This document shows positions 1-5,478 of a DNA stretch of 6,720 nucleotides, one piece after another. This DNA comes from Microcaldota archaeon. Lineage in GTDB: Archaea; Micrarchaeota; Micrarchaeia; Norongarragalinales; CAINOH01. How positions within the stretch are numbered: the stretch's first letter is position 1; each line of letters opens with the position of its first letter. The stretch lies in contig DAHXMR010000098.1 in NCBI GenBank assembly GCA_027371655.1, positions 1 through 6,720 of the forward strand, read 5' to 3'. The notes under the pieces were generated by a model. That model saw only the letters and a list, made by a program, of their open reading frames with translations. It had not been told where the DNA came from and searched no databases. The translations under genes were made by a program, and so were the position numbers.

Positions 1-1436
1 TTGAGGACGGCAACGTGTTCATCGTGCAAAGCAGGGCAATCACCACGCTTGGCAACAACAAAAAATCCGCGCAGGCATCCGGGGAGGGCGCACAGCAGGC
101 GAGGCCCGCGGGCACCATTTCCGTTGAAAACGCGAAAGTGCTATTGCAAGGGCAAGGCGCGTCCCCGGGAGTGGCAAGCGGAAAAGTGACGATAATTTTC
201 GACCTCAAGGAGCTTTACAAGGTGAAAAACGGAGACGTGCTTGTCACCGAGATGACCACGCCGGACTCCGTGCCCGCAATGAAGCGCGCGGCGGCGATTG
301 TCACCGACGAGGGTGGAAGCACCTGCCATGCGGCGATTGTTTCCCGCGAACTTGGCATCCCCTGCATCGTTGGCACCCGCACCGCCACGGTCGACTTGAA
401 GGACAGTCAGGTAATCACGGTTGACGCCAAGCGCGGCGTTGTCTACGACGGCGCGGTGGAAGTGGAAGCGCCAAAGCAGGAAGGCGGCACAGCCGCAACC
501 ACCACCGGGGGCCCGGGGCAGATAATCACGGGAACCAAGATTTACGTGAACATGGCGGAGCCGGAATTGGCGGAAAAAGTGTCCAACCAAAACGTCGACG
601 GAGTGGGGCTTCTGCGGGCCGAGTTCATGATTGCGGGAATCGGAAAGCACCCGCGCGCGCTCATCAAGCAGGGCAAGCAGGCCGAATTCGTGGACTCGCT
701 TGCCAAGGGATTGCGCAAGGCGTGCGCGGCGTTCTACCCGCGGCCGATAATCTACCGCGCCACCGACTTCAAGACCAACGAGTACAAGAACCTTGAAGGC
801 GGGGCGGAGTTCGAGCCCAAGGAAGAGAACCCCATGATAGGGTTCCGCGGGTGCTTCCGCTACGTGCAGGACCCCGAAGTGTTCAACCTCGAGCTTGAGG
901 CAATCAAGCGCGTGCGCGTGCAATACGGGATGAAGAACTTGTGGCTCATGATACCGTTCGTGCGCACGGTGCACGAGTTCAAGGTGTGCAAGGAGCTTGT
1001 CGAGGAAGCGGGATTGCACCGCAACTACGACTTCAAATTGGGAATAATGTGCGAAGTGCCCTCGACCGTGATTAACGCGGAAGAGTTCTGCGAGGCCGGC
1101 GCGCAGTTCTTCTCAATCGGAAGCAACGACCTCACCCAGCTCACGCTTGGGGTGGACCGCGACAACCCGGTTGTAGCCGAGGACTTCGACGAGCGCGACC
1201 CCGCGGTTTTAAAGAGCATCAAGCGCGTGATAGAATCCTGCCACAAGCACGGCGTCCCCGTGGGCATCTGCGGCCAGGCGCCGTCGGTGTACCCCGAATT
1301 CGCCGAAGCGCTGGTTGAATACGGAATCGACTCAATTTCCGTGAACCCGGATGTCATCGACGTCACGCGCAAGATAGTGGCAAGCGCGGAAAAGCGCGTG
1401 CAGCTGAAAAAACTGCGCGAAATTTCCGAGAAATAG
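1..1436 (+). CDS. ppsA: Phosphoenolpyruvate synthase (pyruvate, water dikinase), C-terminal part; 5' end outside window
   Basis: The enzyme converts pyruvate, ATP and water to PEP, AMP and phosphate in the cytoplasm, the entry step of gluconeogenesis. The reading frame is open from the window edge (complete codons from base 3), so the gene starts upstream and the ATP/pyruvate-binding N-terminal domain is mostly missing; its typical end, NVFIVQSRAITTL, is at about 12-53. A phosphohistidine swivelling domain follows, with GGSTCHAAIVSRELGIPCIVG (acceptor His codon 327-329). A glycine/threonine-rich linker (about 480-530) leads to the PEP-utilising TIM barrel, which has VGLLRAEFM, ENPMIGFRG, MCEVPS and IGSNDLTQL. 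The expected catalytic Cys is in GICGQAPS (codon 1269-1271). All hallmark residues visible here are intact, so the gene looks functional. No convincing terminator follows the stop. The related pyruvate phosphate dikinase is less likely, given the archaeal-type sequence and the FIVQSR junction, but cannot be fully excluded without the N-terminus. Confidence 0.95.
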   Translation, partial: EDGNVFIVQSRAITTLGNNKKSAQASGEGAQQARPAGTISVENAKVLLQGQGASPGVASGKVTIIFDLKELYKVKNGDVLVTEMTTPDSVPAMKRAAAIVTDEGGSTCHAAIVSRELGIPCIVGTRTATVDLKDSQVITVDAKRGVVYDGAVEVEAPKQEGGTAATTTGGPGQIITGTKIYVNMAEPELAEKVSNQNVDGVGLLRAEFMIAGIGKHPRALIKQGKQAEFVDSLAKGLRKACAAFYPRPIIYRATDFKTNEYKNLEGGAEFEPKEENPMIGFRGCFRYVQDPEVFNLELEAIKRVRVQYGMKNLWLMIPFVRTVHEFKVCKELVEEAGLHRNYDFKLGIMCEVPSTVINAEEFCEAGAQFFSIGSNDLTQLTLGVDRDNPVVAEDFDERDPAVLKSIKRVIESCHKHGVPVGICGQAPSVYPEFAEALVEYGIDSISVNPDVIDVTRKIVASAEKRVQLKKLREISEK

Positions 1437-1505
1437 GCAGGCAAAGGCAAGAAGCCCCGCTGCTTCCCGATATCTGCGGCTATAGGCCCAGCCTTGCGCC
1501 CGCTC

Positions 1506-1542
1506 AAAACGAATTATAAGCACAAACGGCAGAAATTGGTTT
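1506..1542 (+). promoter_or_regulatory. Archaeal BRE/TATA promoter of the RSH gene, probably leaderless
   Basis: An A-rich BRE-like stretch (AAAACGA, 1507-1513) runs directly into ATTATAAG (1513-1520). The TATA centre (about 1516-1517) is about 26-27 nt before the ATG at 1543, the usual archaeal distance from TATA to transcription start. Transcription should therefore begin at or next to the start codon. No Shine-Dalgarno motif precedes the ATG (AGAAATTGGTTT), which agrees with a leaderless mRNA. The rest of the 106-bp gap after ppsA (1437-1505) is GC-rich and holds nothing else I can support. This is a reading by eye; a 5'-end map would decide it. Confidence 0.6.
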
Positions 1543-2790
1543 ATGGAAGCAAACCGGCCGCTTTTTGCGCGATTCGACCAGCAGTATCGGGCAAAGTTGC
1601 GCGAGCTTGGCCGTTTTCCCTCGGTCCAAGATGCGCTGGGCATCTTGCATTCGGCCGCAGGGGAAAACGGCGAGCTTCGCAGGCGGCTTGGCCACTACCT
1701 CGATTCCGCGCATTCGCTTATCAATACGGGCGATGAAACGCTTGTTTCCGCAATGCTTTTGCGCGGGCTTGAAAAACGGCAGTTGGGGCGGGTTGGCCGG
1801 ATAAACGGCGGGGTATCCCGGGTGGTCGGGCATTTCCTCGAACTGCAGGAGGAAATGCGGAAACGGGGCTTTTCTTACGGGAAGGAAATCGACCCCAAAT
1901 TCGTCGCGCTGATAAATGCCAAAATAAAGAAGGACGGCAGGCTCATCCCGCTTTTGGTGGCGGACTTCGCCCAGCATTTGCGGGAAATCGAGCGCAATGC
2001 CGCCCCCAAGCCGACCGTGCAGGACGAGCGCAAGACCATGGCTATAAACGGCAGGCGGTTCTGGGCGCAGCTTGCCAAGGCGGCGAACTGGGGCGTTTCC
2101 ACCGAAATAGAGGACTTGTCGTTCAAGATTCTGGAGCCGGGGCAGTACAAAAAAATAAGCGAAAACTTCCCCCGCCACAACCGCAGGCTCATGGCCGACC
2201 TGCAGCAGCGCGTGCGTGACGCGCTTTCCGAAGCCGGGATAAACGCGCGGGTGCAGGCGAGGATAAAGGGCAAATACCGCGTTTACCAAACGCTTGTCGA
2301 TAAAAACGGGAAACTCAGGAAGGAAAACGCACGGCTTGAAAATGGGAGCAAGAAAAAGCTGCTCACGCCCCAGGACATAGGCGACCTCATCGGAATACGC
2401 GTGATAACCGGCAGCGAAAGCGAAAAGGACCTCCACAAGGCGCGGGCAATAGTGCGGGAAGAGTTCGCAAAAATACTGAAGTTCAAAGAGGAACGGGACT
2501 ACGTGTCCACGCCCAAAGAAAGCGGATACCGCGCCTACCACGACAGGTATTCCTACAAAACCCCCGCGCTGCCAAAACAGGGCGTGGAATTCCAGTTCCG
2601 CACTTTCCCCGACCACTGGAAGGCTGAAGTCGGCCTGCCCCACTTTGCATACAAATTCGGGGGAATGCACAATCCCCCCAAAGAGCTAGAAACGCAAATC
2701 GGCACGCTTCTGAAAAACGCGCACAGGCTTTACCAGAAATACGAATTGGGCCGCCTTGCAAAAATCATCCCCGACGTGGAAGTGAAGTAG
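1543..2790 (+). CDS. RelA/SpoT homologue: degenerate HD half plus (p)ppGpp synthetase domain, no TGS/ACT
   Basis: This 415-residue protein resembles the N-terminal catalytic half of long RSH enzymes, which transfer pyrophosphate from ATP to GDP/GTP to make (p)ppGpp. Residues about 40-190 follow the HD hydrolase fold: DETLVSAMLLRGLEKR sits where HDxxED is expected, and AQLAKAANWGVSTEIEDLSF matches the conserved APLAxRLGI...ELEDLxF segment. The HD pair is replaced by Arg74-Gly75, and Glu77 is followed by Lys, so hydrolysis looks lost. The synthetase domain (about 235-372) keeps R240, K242, D281 in DLIGIRV, K325, G328-Y329 and H333 in PKESGYRAYH, and E349-F-Q351-F-R353-T, ending AEVGLPHFAYK. The protein stops about 43 residues later, so the ribosome-responsive TGS and ACT domains of about 740-residue RelA are absent. 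The ATG lies about 26 nt after a TATA box. The next gene begins 5 nt after the stop. Family assignment is strong; synthetase activity is inferred from residues. Confidence 0.87.
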   Translation: MEANRPLFARFDQQYRAKLRELGRFPSVQDALGILHSAAGENGELRRRLGHYLDSAHSLINTGDETLVSAMLLRGLEKRQLGRVGRINGGVSRVVGHFLELQEEMRKRGFSYGKEIDPKFVALINAKIKKDGRLIPLLVADFAQHLREIERNAAPKPTVQDERKTMAINGRRFWAQLAKAANWGVSTEIEDLSFKILEPGQYKKISENFPRHNRRLMADLQQRVRDALSEAGINARVQARIKGKYRVYQTLVDKNGKLRKENARLENGSKKKLLTPQDIGDLIGIRVITGSESEKDLHKARAIVREEFAKILKFKEERDYVSTPKESGYRAYHDRYSYKTPALPKQGVEFQFRTFPDHWKAEVGLPHFAYKFGGMHNPPKELETQIGTLLKNAHRLYQKYELGRLAKIIPDVEVK

Positions 2791-2795
2791 AACAA

Positions 2796-3386
2796 ATGGA
2801 CAAGCAAAAATTCATCGGCCTCACCGGAACATTCGGAAGCGGCAAAGGCGTTTTCGCCGAAATCCTGCAAAAGCTCTGCGGGCCGGGCAATTTCGCCGCA
2901 TACAGCCTGTCCGACGAAGTCAGGGAGGAGTGCAAAAAGCAGGGAAAAACCCTTGAGAGGCAAAACCTCCGCGAGGTCGCGAACGCCACCAGAAAAAAAG
3001 AGGGAGCCGGAGTGTTCGCGCGGCGCGTGCTTGCGAAGGCGTTGAAGGAAAAAGGCAAATCCGTGGTGCTTATTGACTCGGTGCGCGCGCCCGCGGAGGC
3101 GGAAGAGTTGCGCAACGCGCTTGGCAAGCGCTTTGTTTTGGTGGCAATCGACGCGCCGATTAAGACGCGTTATGAACGCGTGAAGGAGCGCGCGCGGGAA
3201 AAGGAAAATTTGCTTTCATTCGAACAATTCAAGGCGTCGGAAGAAGTGGAAATGCGCGCGAAAGACGAGTTCGGGCAGAGCCTTGACGCGGTTATGAAAT
3301 CGGCTGACGAAAAAATAGAAAACGACGGCACCATCGCCGAGTTTGAGCAAAAAGCCAAGAAACTGCTGGAAAAAATACAAAAATAG
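2796..3386 (+). CDS. P-loop nucleotide kinase-like protein (UPF0200 / dephospho-CoA-kinase-like family)
   Basis: A 196-residue soluble P-loop NTPase. Walker A is GTFGSGKG (residues 11-18), after a short beta strand (FIGLT). A base/lid-type helix follows (SLSDEVREECKKQGKTLERQN, 37-57). A Walker-B-like strand VVLIDSVRAPAE (90-101) leads to FVLVAIDAPIKTRYERVKER (113-132), whose positive charges resemble a kinase lid, and the protein ends with IENDGTIAEF (174-183), typical of the last strand of this fold. The order of motifs (DxxREE, LREVAN, DSVRAPAE, APxxTRYER, NDG) is what I know from archaeal UPF0200 proteins, whose substrate is not settled to my knowledge. Other possibilities are dephospho-CoA kinase or a deoxynucleotide monophosphate kinase. 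The ATG is 5 nt after the RSH stop, with no promoter between, so the two are probably one transcript. Composition matches the RSH gene, so this is likely native rather than acquired. Confidence 0.82.
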   Translation: MDKQKFIGLTGTFGSGKGVFAEILQKLCGPGNFAAYSLSDEVREECKKQGKTLERQNLREVANATRKKEGAGVFARRVLAKALKEKGKSVVLIDSVRAPAEAEELRNALGKRFVLVAIDAPIKTRYERVKERAREKENLLSFEQFKASEEVEMRAKDEFGQSLDAVMKSADEKIENDGTIAEFEQKAKKLLEKIQK

Positions 3387-3423
3387 TAATTTATTAACGG
3401 CAGAAGAAATAGGTCTGATCGGT
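3387..3423 (+). promoter_or_regulatory. Probable TATA promoter of the nuclease-like gene
   Basis: Just after the kinase stop, an AT-rich run TAATTTATTAA (3387-3397), preceded by A-rich bases that could serve as BRE, is centred about 30 nt before the ATG at 3424. A start near 3418-3421 would leave only a few untranslated bases, as for the RSH gene. There is no good Shine-Dalgarno sequence. The position fits the choice of 3424 as start codon, but AT-rich sequence is expected here anyway, so support is moderate. Confidence 0.4.
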
Positions 3424-4179
3424 ATGAAAGTAACGCCAACTAACAAAGAACAAATAATATCCGAAGCAGTCGAGTTGCTCAAGAACAATTCCGAGGGCAT
3501 TAGATATTCCCAGCTAATCAACAAAATTAGTGAAAATCTTATCAATATTCCAATCAATACCATTCGCGGGACAATATGGGACCTAGATGTAACCTTACCA
3601 AAGGAGGTTTACAAACCAGATCGCGGATTATTCCGACACATATCTTTCAAAGAATCACAACAAATTGGGGCGGCAATACCCGAAATACGTCCACCACAAA
3701 AAGAAGAAACCTTATACCAACCGTTTGCGGATTACTTGCAGAACGACTTAGAAGAATGCACCAAGGCCATAAAACTTGGCGGCAGTCTATTTGGAGCCAA
3801 ATGGGGAACTCCCGATGTAATCGGGATAAAGAAATCAATGCCTTCCGACATCATCAAACAAGAAACAGAAATCATTTCTGCGGAAATTAAGATCGACCCA
3901 TCACCAACGGCATTAATTTTTGCATTTGGCCAAGCGTGTGCATACAAGCTCTTCAGCCACAAGGTCTACATCGTAATACCAAAAAAATCAAGTGACGAGG
4001 ACAAGTCACGCTTAGAATCATTGTGCCAGATATTTGGAATAGGCTTAATACTTGCAGATACTCAAGCCAAAGCAGAACAATTACCGTTCGAAATAAGAGT
4101 AAGAGCAGCTAAGCACGAACCAGACTCTTATTACGTTAACAAATACATGAAATTAATCGAAAAGGACTTGTTCGGCTAA
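3424..4179 (+). CDS. Winged-helix (HARE-HTH-like) plus PD-(D/E)XK nuclease-like protein, AT-rich, probably acquired
   Basis: A 251-residue protein with two visible parts. Residues about 5-75 form a winged-helix-like unit (EQIISEAVELLKNNSEGIRY, INTIRGTIWDL, then a wing ending DRGLFRHISF), similar to the HARE-HTH modules fused to restriction-type nucleases. Residues about 97-212 carry a PD-(D/E)XK-like core: a helix with acidic residues (DLEECTKAIKLG), GTPDVIGI with D131, the strand IISAEIKID with E154 and K156, a helix FGQACAYKLF with Q170, then the core strand VYIVIP. All expected catalytic residues are present, so DNA cleavage is plausible. No methyltransferase is next to it. The two 60-base lines I counted were 33% and 40% GC, against 53-65% in ppsA, suggesting transfer. 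An earlier in-frame ATG (3343) lies inside the kinase gene and was not chosen. The 3' end is only 2 nt from the end of the opposing PIN gene. Exact family not recognised. Confidence 0.75.
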   Translation: MKVTPTNKEQIISEAVELLKNNSEGIRYSQLINKISENLINIPINTIRGTIWDLDVTLPKEVYKPDRGLFRHISFKESQQIGAAIPEIRPPQKEETLYQPFADYLQNDLEECTKAIKLGGSLFGAKWGTPDVIGIKKSMPSDIIKQETEIISAEIKIDPSPTALIFAFGQACAYKLFSHKVYIVIPKKSSDEDKSRLESLCQIFGIGLILADTQAKAEQLPFEIRVRAAKHEPDSYYVNKYMKLIEKDLFG

Positions 4180-4181
4180 AC

Positions 4182-4598
4182 TCAAATTCTTGCAAGCAGT
4201 TCCTCCGGCGTCAGTATTTCTATTCCTTCGAATTCTTCCAGGCAAAGCAAATGCTTGTCTTTTGACACGATGAAATCCGCTTTGCCGGCCAAAGCGGCGT
4301 CTATGAACTTGTCGTCGTCGGGATCGGCGGTTATTGCGCCAAACCGCGTTTCGGGTTCGACTACGATTACGCGAAACAAAACCTTGTGAAGGAGCGAAAG
4401 CGCGGCAGCACGCTGGCGCTCGCTGGTCTTTTCCAAAACTTCGTCTTTTTGCATTATGCGCAGATATTCGGCGATTATGCCCGGCGAGGCGACTAGCCCA
4501 AGCTTGCCAACGCAAACCAGCTCAAGCACACGAAAAGAGGCCCCCCTCCAGAAAGCGCCGGAGACCAAGACGTTCGTGTCGAGCACTGCCCGCAACAT
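4182..4598 (-). CDS. PIN-domain toxin (VapC-like, COG1569 type)
   Basis: A 138-residue PIN-domain protein, a metal-dependent ribonuclease fold used by VapC toxins. The N-terminal LDTNVLVSG gives D7 and N9. SPGIIAEYLRI supplies E44. TADPDDDKFIDAAL supplies the acidic cluster with D96 and D100. FIVSKDKHLL supplies D114. The DPDDDKFIDAALAGKADFIVSKD block is typical of the COG1569 branch (putative toxin, PIN family). All acidic positions are intact, so activity is likely. The ATG overlaps the stop of the AbrB-like gene by one base (TAATG on the minus strand), which implies translational coupling and one operon with antitoxin first. Its 3' end nearly touches the nuclease gene. RNA target unknown. 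Confidence 0.9.
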   Translation of the reverse strand: MLRAVLDTNVLVSGAFWRGASFRVLELVCVGKLGLVASPGIIAEYLRIMQKDEVLEKTSERQRAAALSLLHKVLFRVIVVEPETRFGAITADPDDDKFIDAALAGKADFIVSKDKHLLCLEEFEGIEILTPEELLARI

Positions 4599-4846
4599 TA
4601 CTGTTCCTTTCGCAGCCTGTGAACGAGTTCAACCACTTCGTCTTCCCGGATTTTTTTCCTCGCCTCATGCAAAGGCCGGACTATTTCTTCCAAGGGAAGC
4701 GAAGTTATCTTCTTCACCATCAAGGAATCGCCTTCGAGCACGAACAAAACTTTTTCTCCGTCTTTCAAATGCATTTTCTCGCGGATATCCGAGGGAATCG
4801 CCACCTGCCCCCGCGAGCTTATCTTGCCTATGGAAACATCAGCCAT
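4598..4846 (-). CDS. AbrB/SpoVT-type antitoxin (VapB-like) of the PIN toxin
   Basis: An 82-residue protein. Residues about 5-46 form a swapped-hairpin AbrB DNA-binding domain: GKISSRGQVAIPSDIREKM, then LKDGEKVLFVLEGDSLMVKK, the classic sRGqvtiPkeiR pattern. The charged helical tail (about 50-82, PLEEIVRPLHEARKKIRED onward) is the expected toxin-wrapping segment. The family role is to neutralise the partner PIN nuclease and to repress its own promoter. It lies directly upstream of, and shares one base with, the PIN gene. A perfect inverted repeat upstream (4874-4891) is a likely operator. A GGTG motif 8 nt before the ATG (minus strand, 4855-4858) could help translation if the leader is long enough. 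Confidence 0.9.
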   Translation of the reverse strand: MADVSIGKISSRGQVAIPSDIREKMHLKDGEKVLFVLEGDSLMVKKITSLPLEEIVRPLHEARKKIREDEVVELVHRLRKEQ

Positions 4847-4873
4847 TGCTTGAACACCAAGAAGAGTAAGCTA

Positions 4874-4891
4874 AATCTTATTTTTAAGATT
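4874..4891 (-). promoter_or_regulatory. Inverted repeat in the antitoxin-PIN promoter, likely operator
   Basis: AATCTTA (4874-4880) and TAAGATT (4885-4891) form a perfect 7-bp inverted repeat around a TTTT spacer. Read on the minus strand, it contains CTTAAAAATAAG, the best TATA candidate for the antitoxin-toxin operon, about 37 nt before its ATG at 4846. A repressor bound here would block TATA binding, as expected for AbrB-type autoregulation. The symmetry is seen directly; the operator role is inferred. Confidence 0.5.
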
Positions 4892-4914
4892 ACCGCAAGC
4901 TGCGAGCGCTCCCA

Positions 4915-4932
4915 AAAGCATTTTATACCACT
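4915..4932 (+). promoter_or_regulatory. BRE/TATA promoter of the RHH-RelE toxin-antitoxin operon
   Basis: AAAAGCA (4914-4920) followed by TTTTATACC (4921-4929) reads as BRE plus TATA. The TATA centre is about 25-27 nt before 4950, so transcription would start inside the inverted repeat at 4941-4967. That leaves a leader of only about 6-16 nt, depending on whether GTG 4957 or ATG 4966 is used. No Shine-Dalgarno motif is visible. Confidence 0.5.
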
Positions 4933-4940
4933 TTAATCCA

Positions 4941-4967
4941 ATTTTTATCATAAAACGTGATAAAAAT
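4941..4967. promoter_or_regulatory. Perfect 10-bp inverted repeat over the start of the RHH-RelE operon, likely operator
   Basis: ATTTTTATCA (4941-4950) and TGATAAAAAT (4958-4967) are exact reverse complements separated by 7 bases (TAAAACG). The repeat covers the predicted transcription start and both candidate start codons (GTG 4957, ATG 4966). A two-fold site is what a dimeric ribbon-helix-helix antitoxin would bind, so autorepression is the simplest reading. As RNA the arms could also form a hairpin hiding the start codon. The repeat is seen directly; its role is inferred. Confidence 0.55.
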
Positions 4968-5205
4968 GGGGAATTTGAATATTTTGTTGACGGGCTACGC
5001 GGGCCGGGTGGTGGACTCGATGGTTGACGCGGGCTACGCCAAGACCAAGACCGAAGCATTGAGGCTCGCGTTGTACGAGTTCGACCAAAAGCACCGGCTT
5101 GTTCCCGATGAGGAAACCGCGCAAGCGTTGGTGGCGAAAAAAATCCTGGACAAAGTGGACGCCGGAAAGGAGAAAACCAAGCCTTTTTCTTTGCACAACT
5201 TGTGA
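4966..5205 (+). CDS. Ribbon-helix-helix antitoxin (RelB-like) of the RelE-type toxin
   Basis: A 79-residue protein if begun at ATG 4966, or 82 residues from GTG 4957; I prefer the ATG because it leaves the first strand (NLNILLTG) near the N-terminus. The segment NILLTGYAGRVVDSMVDAGY, then AKTKTEALRLALYEF, has the strand-helix-turn-helix pattern of MetJ/Arc-type repressors, including the typical GYxKTKTEALRxAL second helix. The C-terminal part (PDEETAQALVAKKILDKVDAGKE) is a charged helix suited to wrapping the toxin. The partner gene begins 8 nt after the stop. The inverted repeat at the start is a likely binding site for this protein. Confidence 0.82.
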   Translation: MGNLNILLTGYAGRVVDSMVDAGYAKTKTEALRLALYEFDQKHRLVPDEETAQALVAKKILDKVDAGKEKTKPFSLHNL

Positions 5206-5213
5206 GTTGGTAA

Positions 5214-5474
5214 GTGAAAATTCTTCAAACGGAAACGTTTGAACGGGATGTCCGAAAGCTTGACGGCAGCCTCAGGCCGCGCTTGAAAAAGGCGGTTGAA
5301 AAAATATCGCAGGCGCCGCTTCTTGGCAAGCCGCTGAAGCATTTGCAAAACGTTTTTTCAGAGCGAGTGGGCAACTTCCGCCTCATTTACCGCTTCACGG
5401 GCGGCGAGCTCTTGCTCGTCTGCTTCAAGAACAGGGAAGGCGTTTACGCCCACCTAAAAGAAAACGGGTTCTGA
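5214..5474 (+). CDS. RelE/ParE-family toxin
   Basis: An 86-residue basic protein with the RelE fold order: beta strand MKILQTETFERDVRKL, a helical pair (LRPRLKKAVEKISQ), then the core sheet LGKPLKHL, RVGNFRLIYRF, ELLLVCFKNREGVY. Residues expected in the RNase site of archaeal RelE are present as R51, R56, R74 and the C-terminal Tyr78. RelE enzymes cut ribosome-bound mRNA; ParE relatives inhibit gyrase instead. The RVGNFRLIYR and NREGVY motifs fit RelE better, but this is not decisive. The start is GTG 5214, 8 nt after the antitoxin stop, with only a weak GG upstream, so translation may depend on coupling. The gene ends 4 nt from the converging membrane-protein gene. Confidence 0.85.
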   Translation: MKILQTETFERDVRKLDGSLRPRLKKAVEKISQAPLLGKPLKHLQNVFSERVGNFRLIYRFTGGELLLVCFKNREGVYAHLKENGF

Positions 5475-5478
5475 AAAC

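Noticed and set aside
141..1019. Minus-strand open frame (292 codons) opposite ppsA
   Set aside because: ppsA motifs are unbroken across the whole stretch. The antisense product is Arg/His/Leu-rich with no recognisable fold.
1451..1466. Small inverted repeat GAAGC/GCTTC after ppsA as a terminator
   Set aside because: The stem is only 5 bp, with a 6-base loop and no following T-run, so it could easily occur by chance.
1437..1505. Small RNA or tRNA in the gap after ppsA
   Set aside because: No cloverleaf, T-loop consensus or C/D box pair was found by reading both strands.
1504..2670. Long minus-strand open frame (388 codons) opposite the RSH gene
   Set aside because: It mirrors the high-GC codon pattern of the RSH gene, which has clear RelA/SpoT motifs. 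The antisense product shows no domain and is rich in Phe, Pro and His, as expected of a shadow frame.
3343..3423. Earlier in-frame ATG extending the nuclease gene by 27 residues
   Set aside because: It lies inside the kinase coding region in another frame, has no promoter or ribosome-binding signal, and adds a sequence unlike a winged-helix start. ATG 3424 follows a TATA-like box.
3387..4181. Insertion sequence or integrated element around the AT-rich nuclease gene
   Set aside because: No transposase or integrase, terminal inverted repeats or flanking direct repeats were seen at the composition boundaries.
4904..4911. GAGCGCTC palindrome between the two toxin-antitoxin promoters
   Set aside because: A lone 8-bp self-complementary word between the two stronger repeats has no clear positional logic. 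It was not listed as an operator.
4334..4936. Plus-strand open frames (4334-4936 and 4456-4869) opposite the PIN/AbrB operon
   Set aside because: Both are shadows of the AbrB-PIN pair. The real pair has intact family motifs and a coupled TAATG junction.
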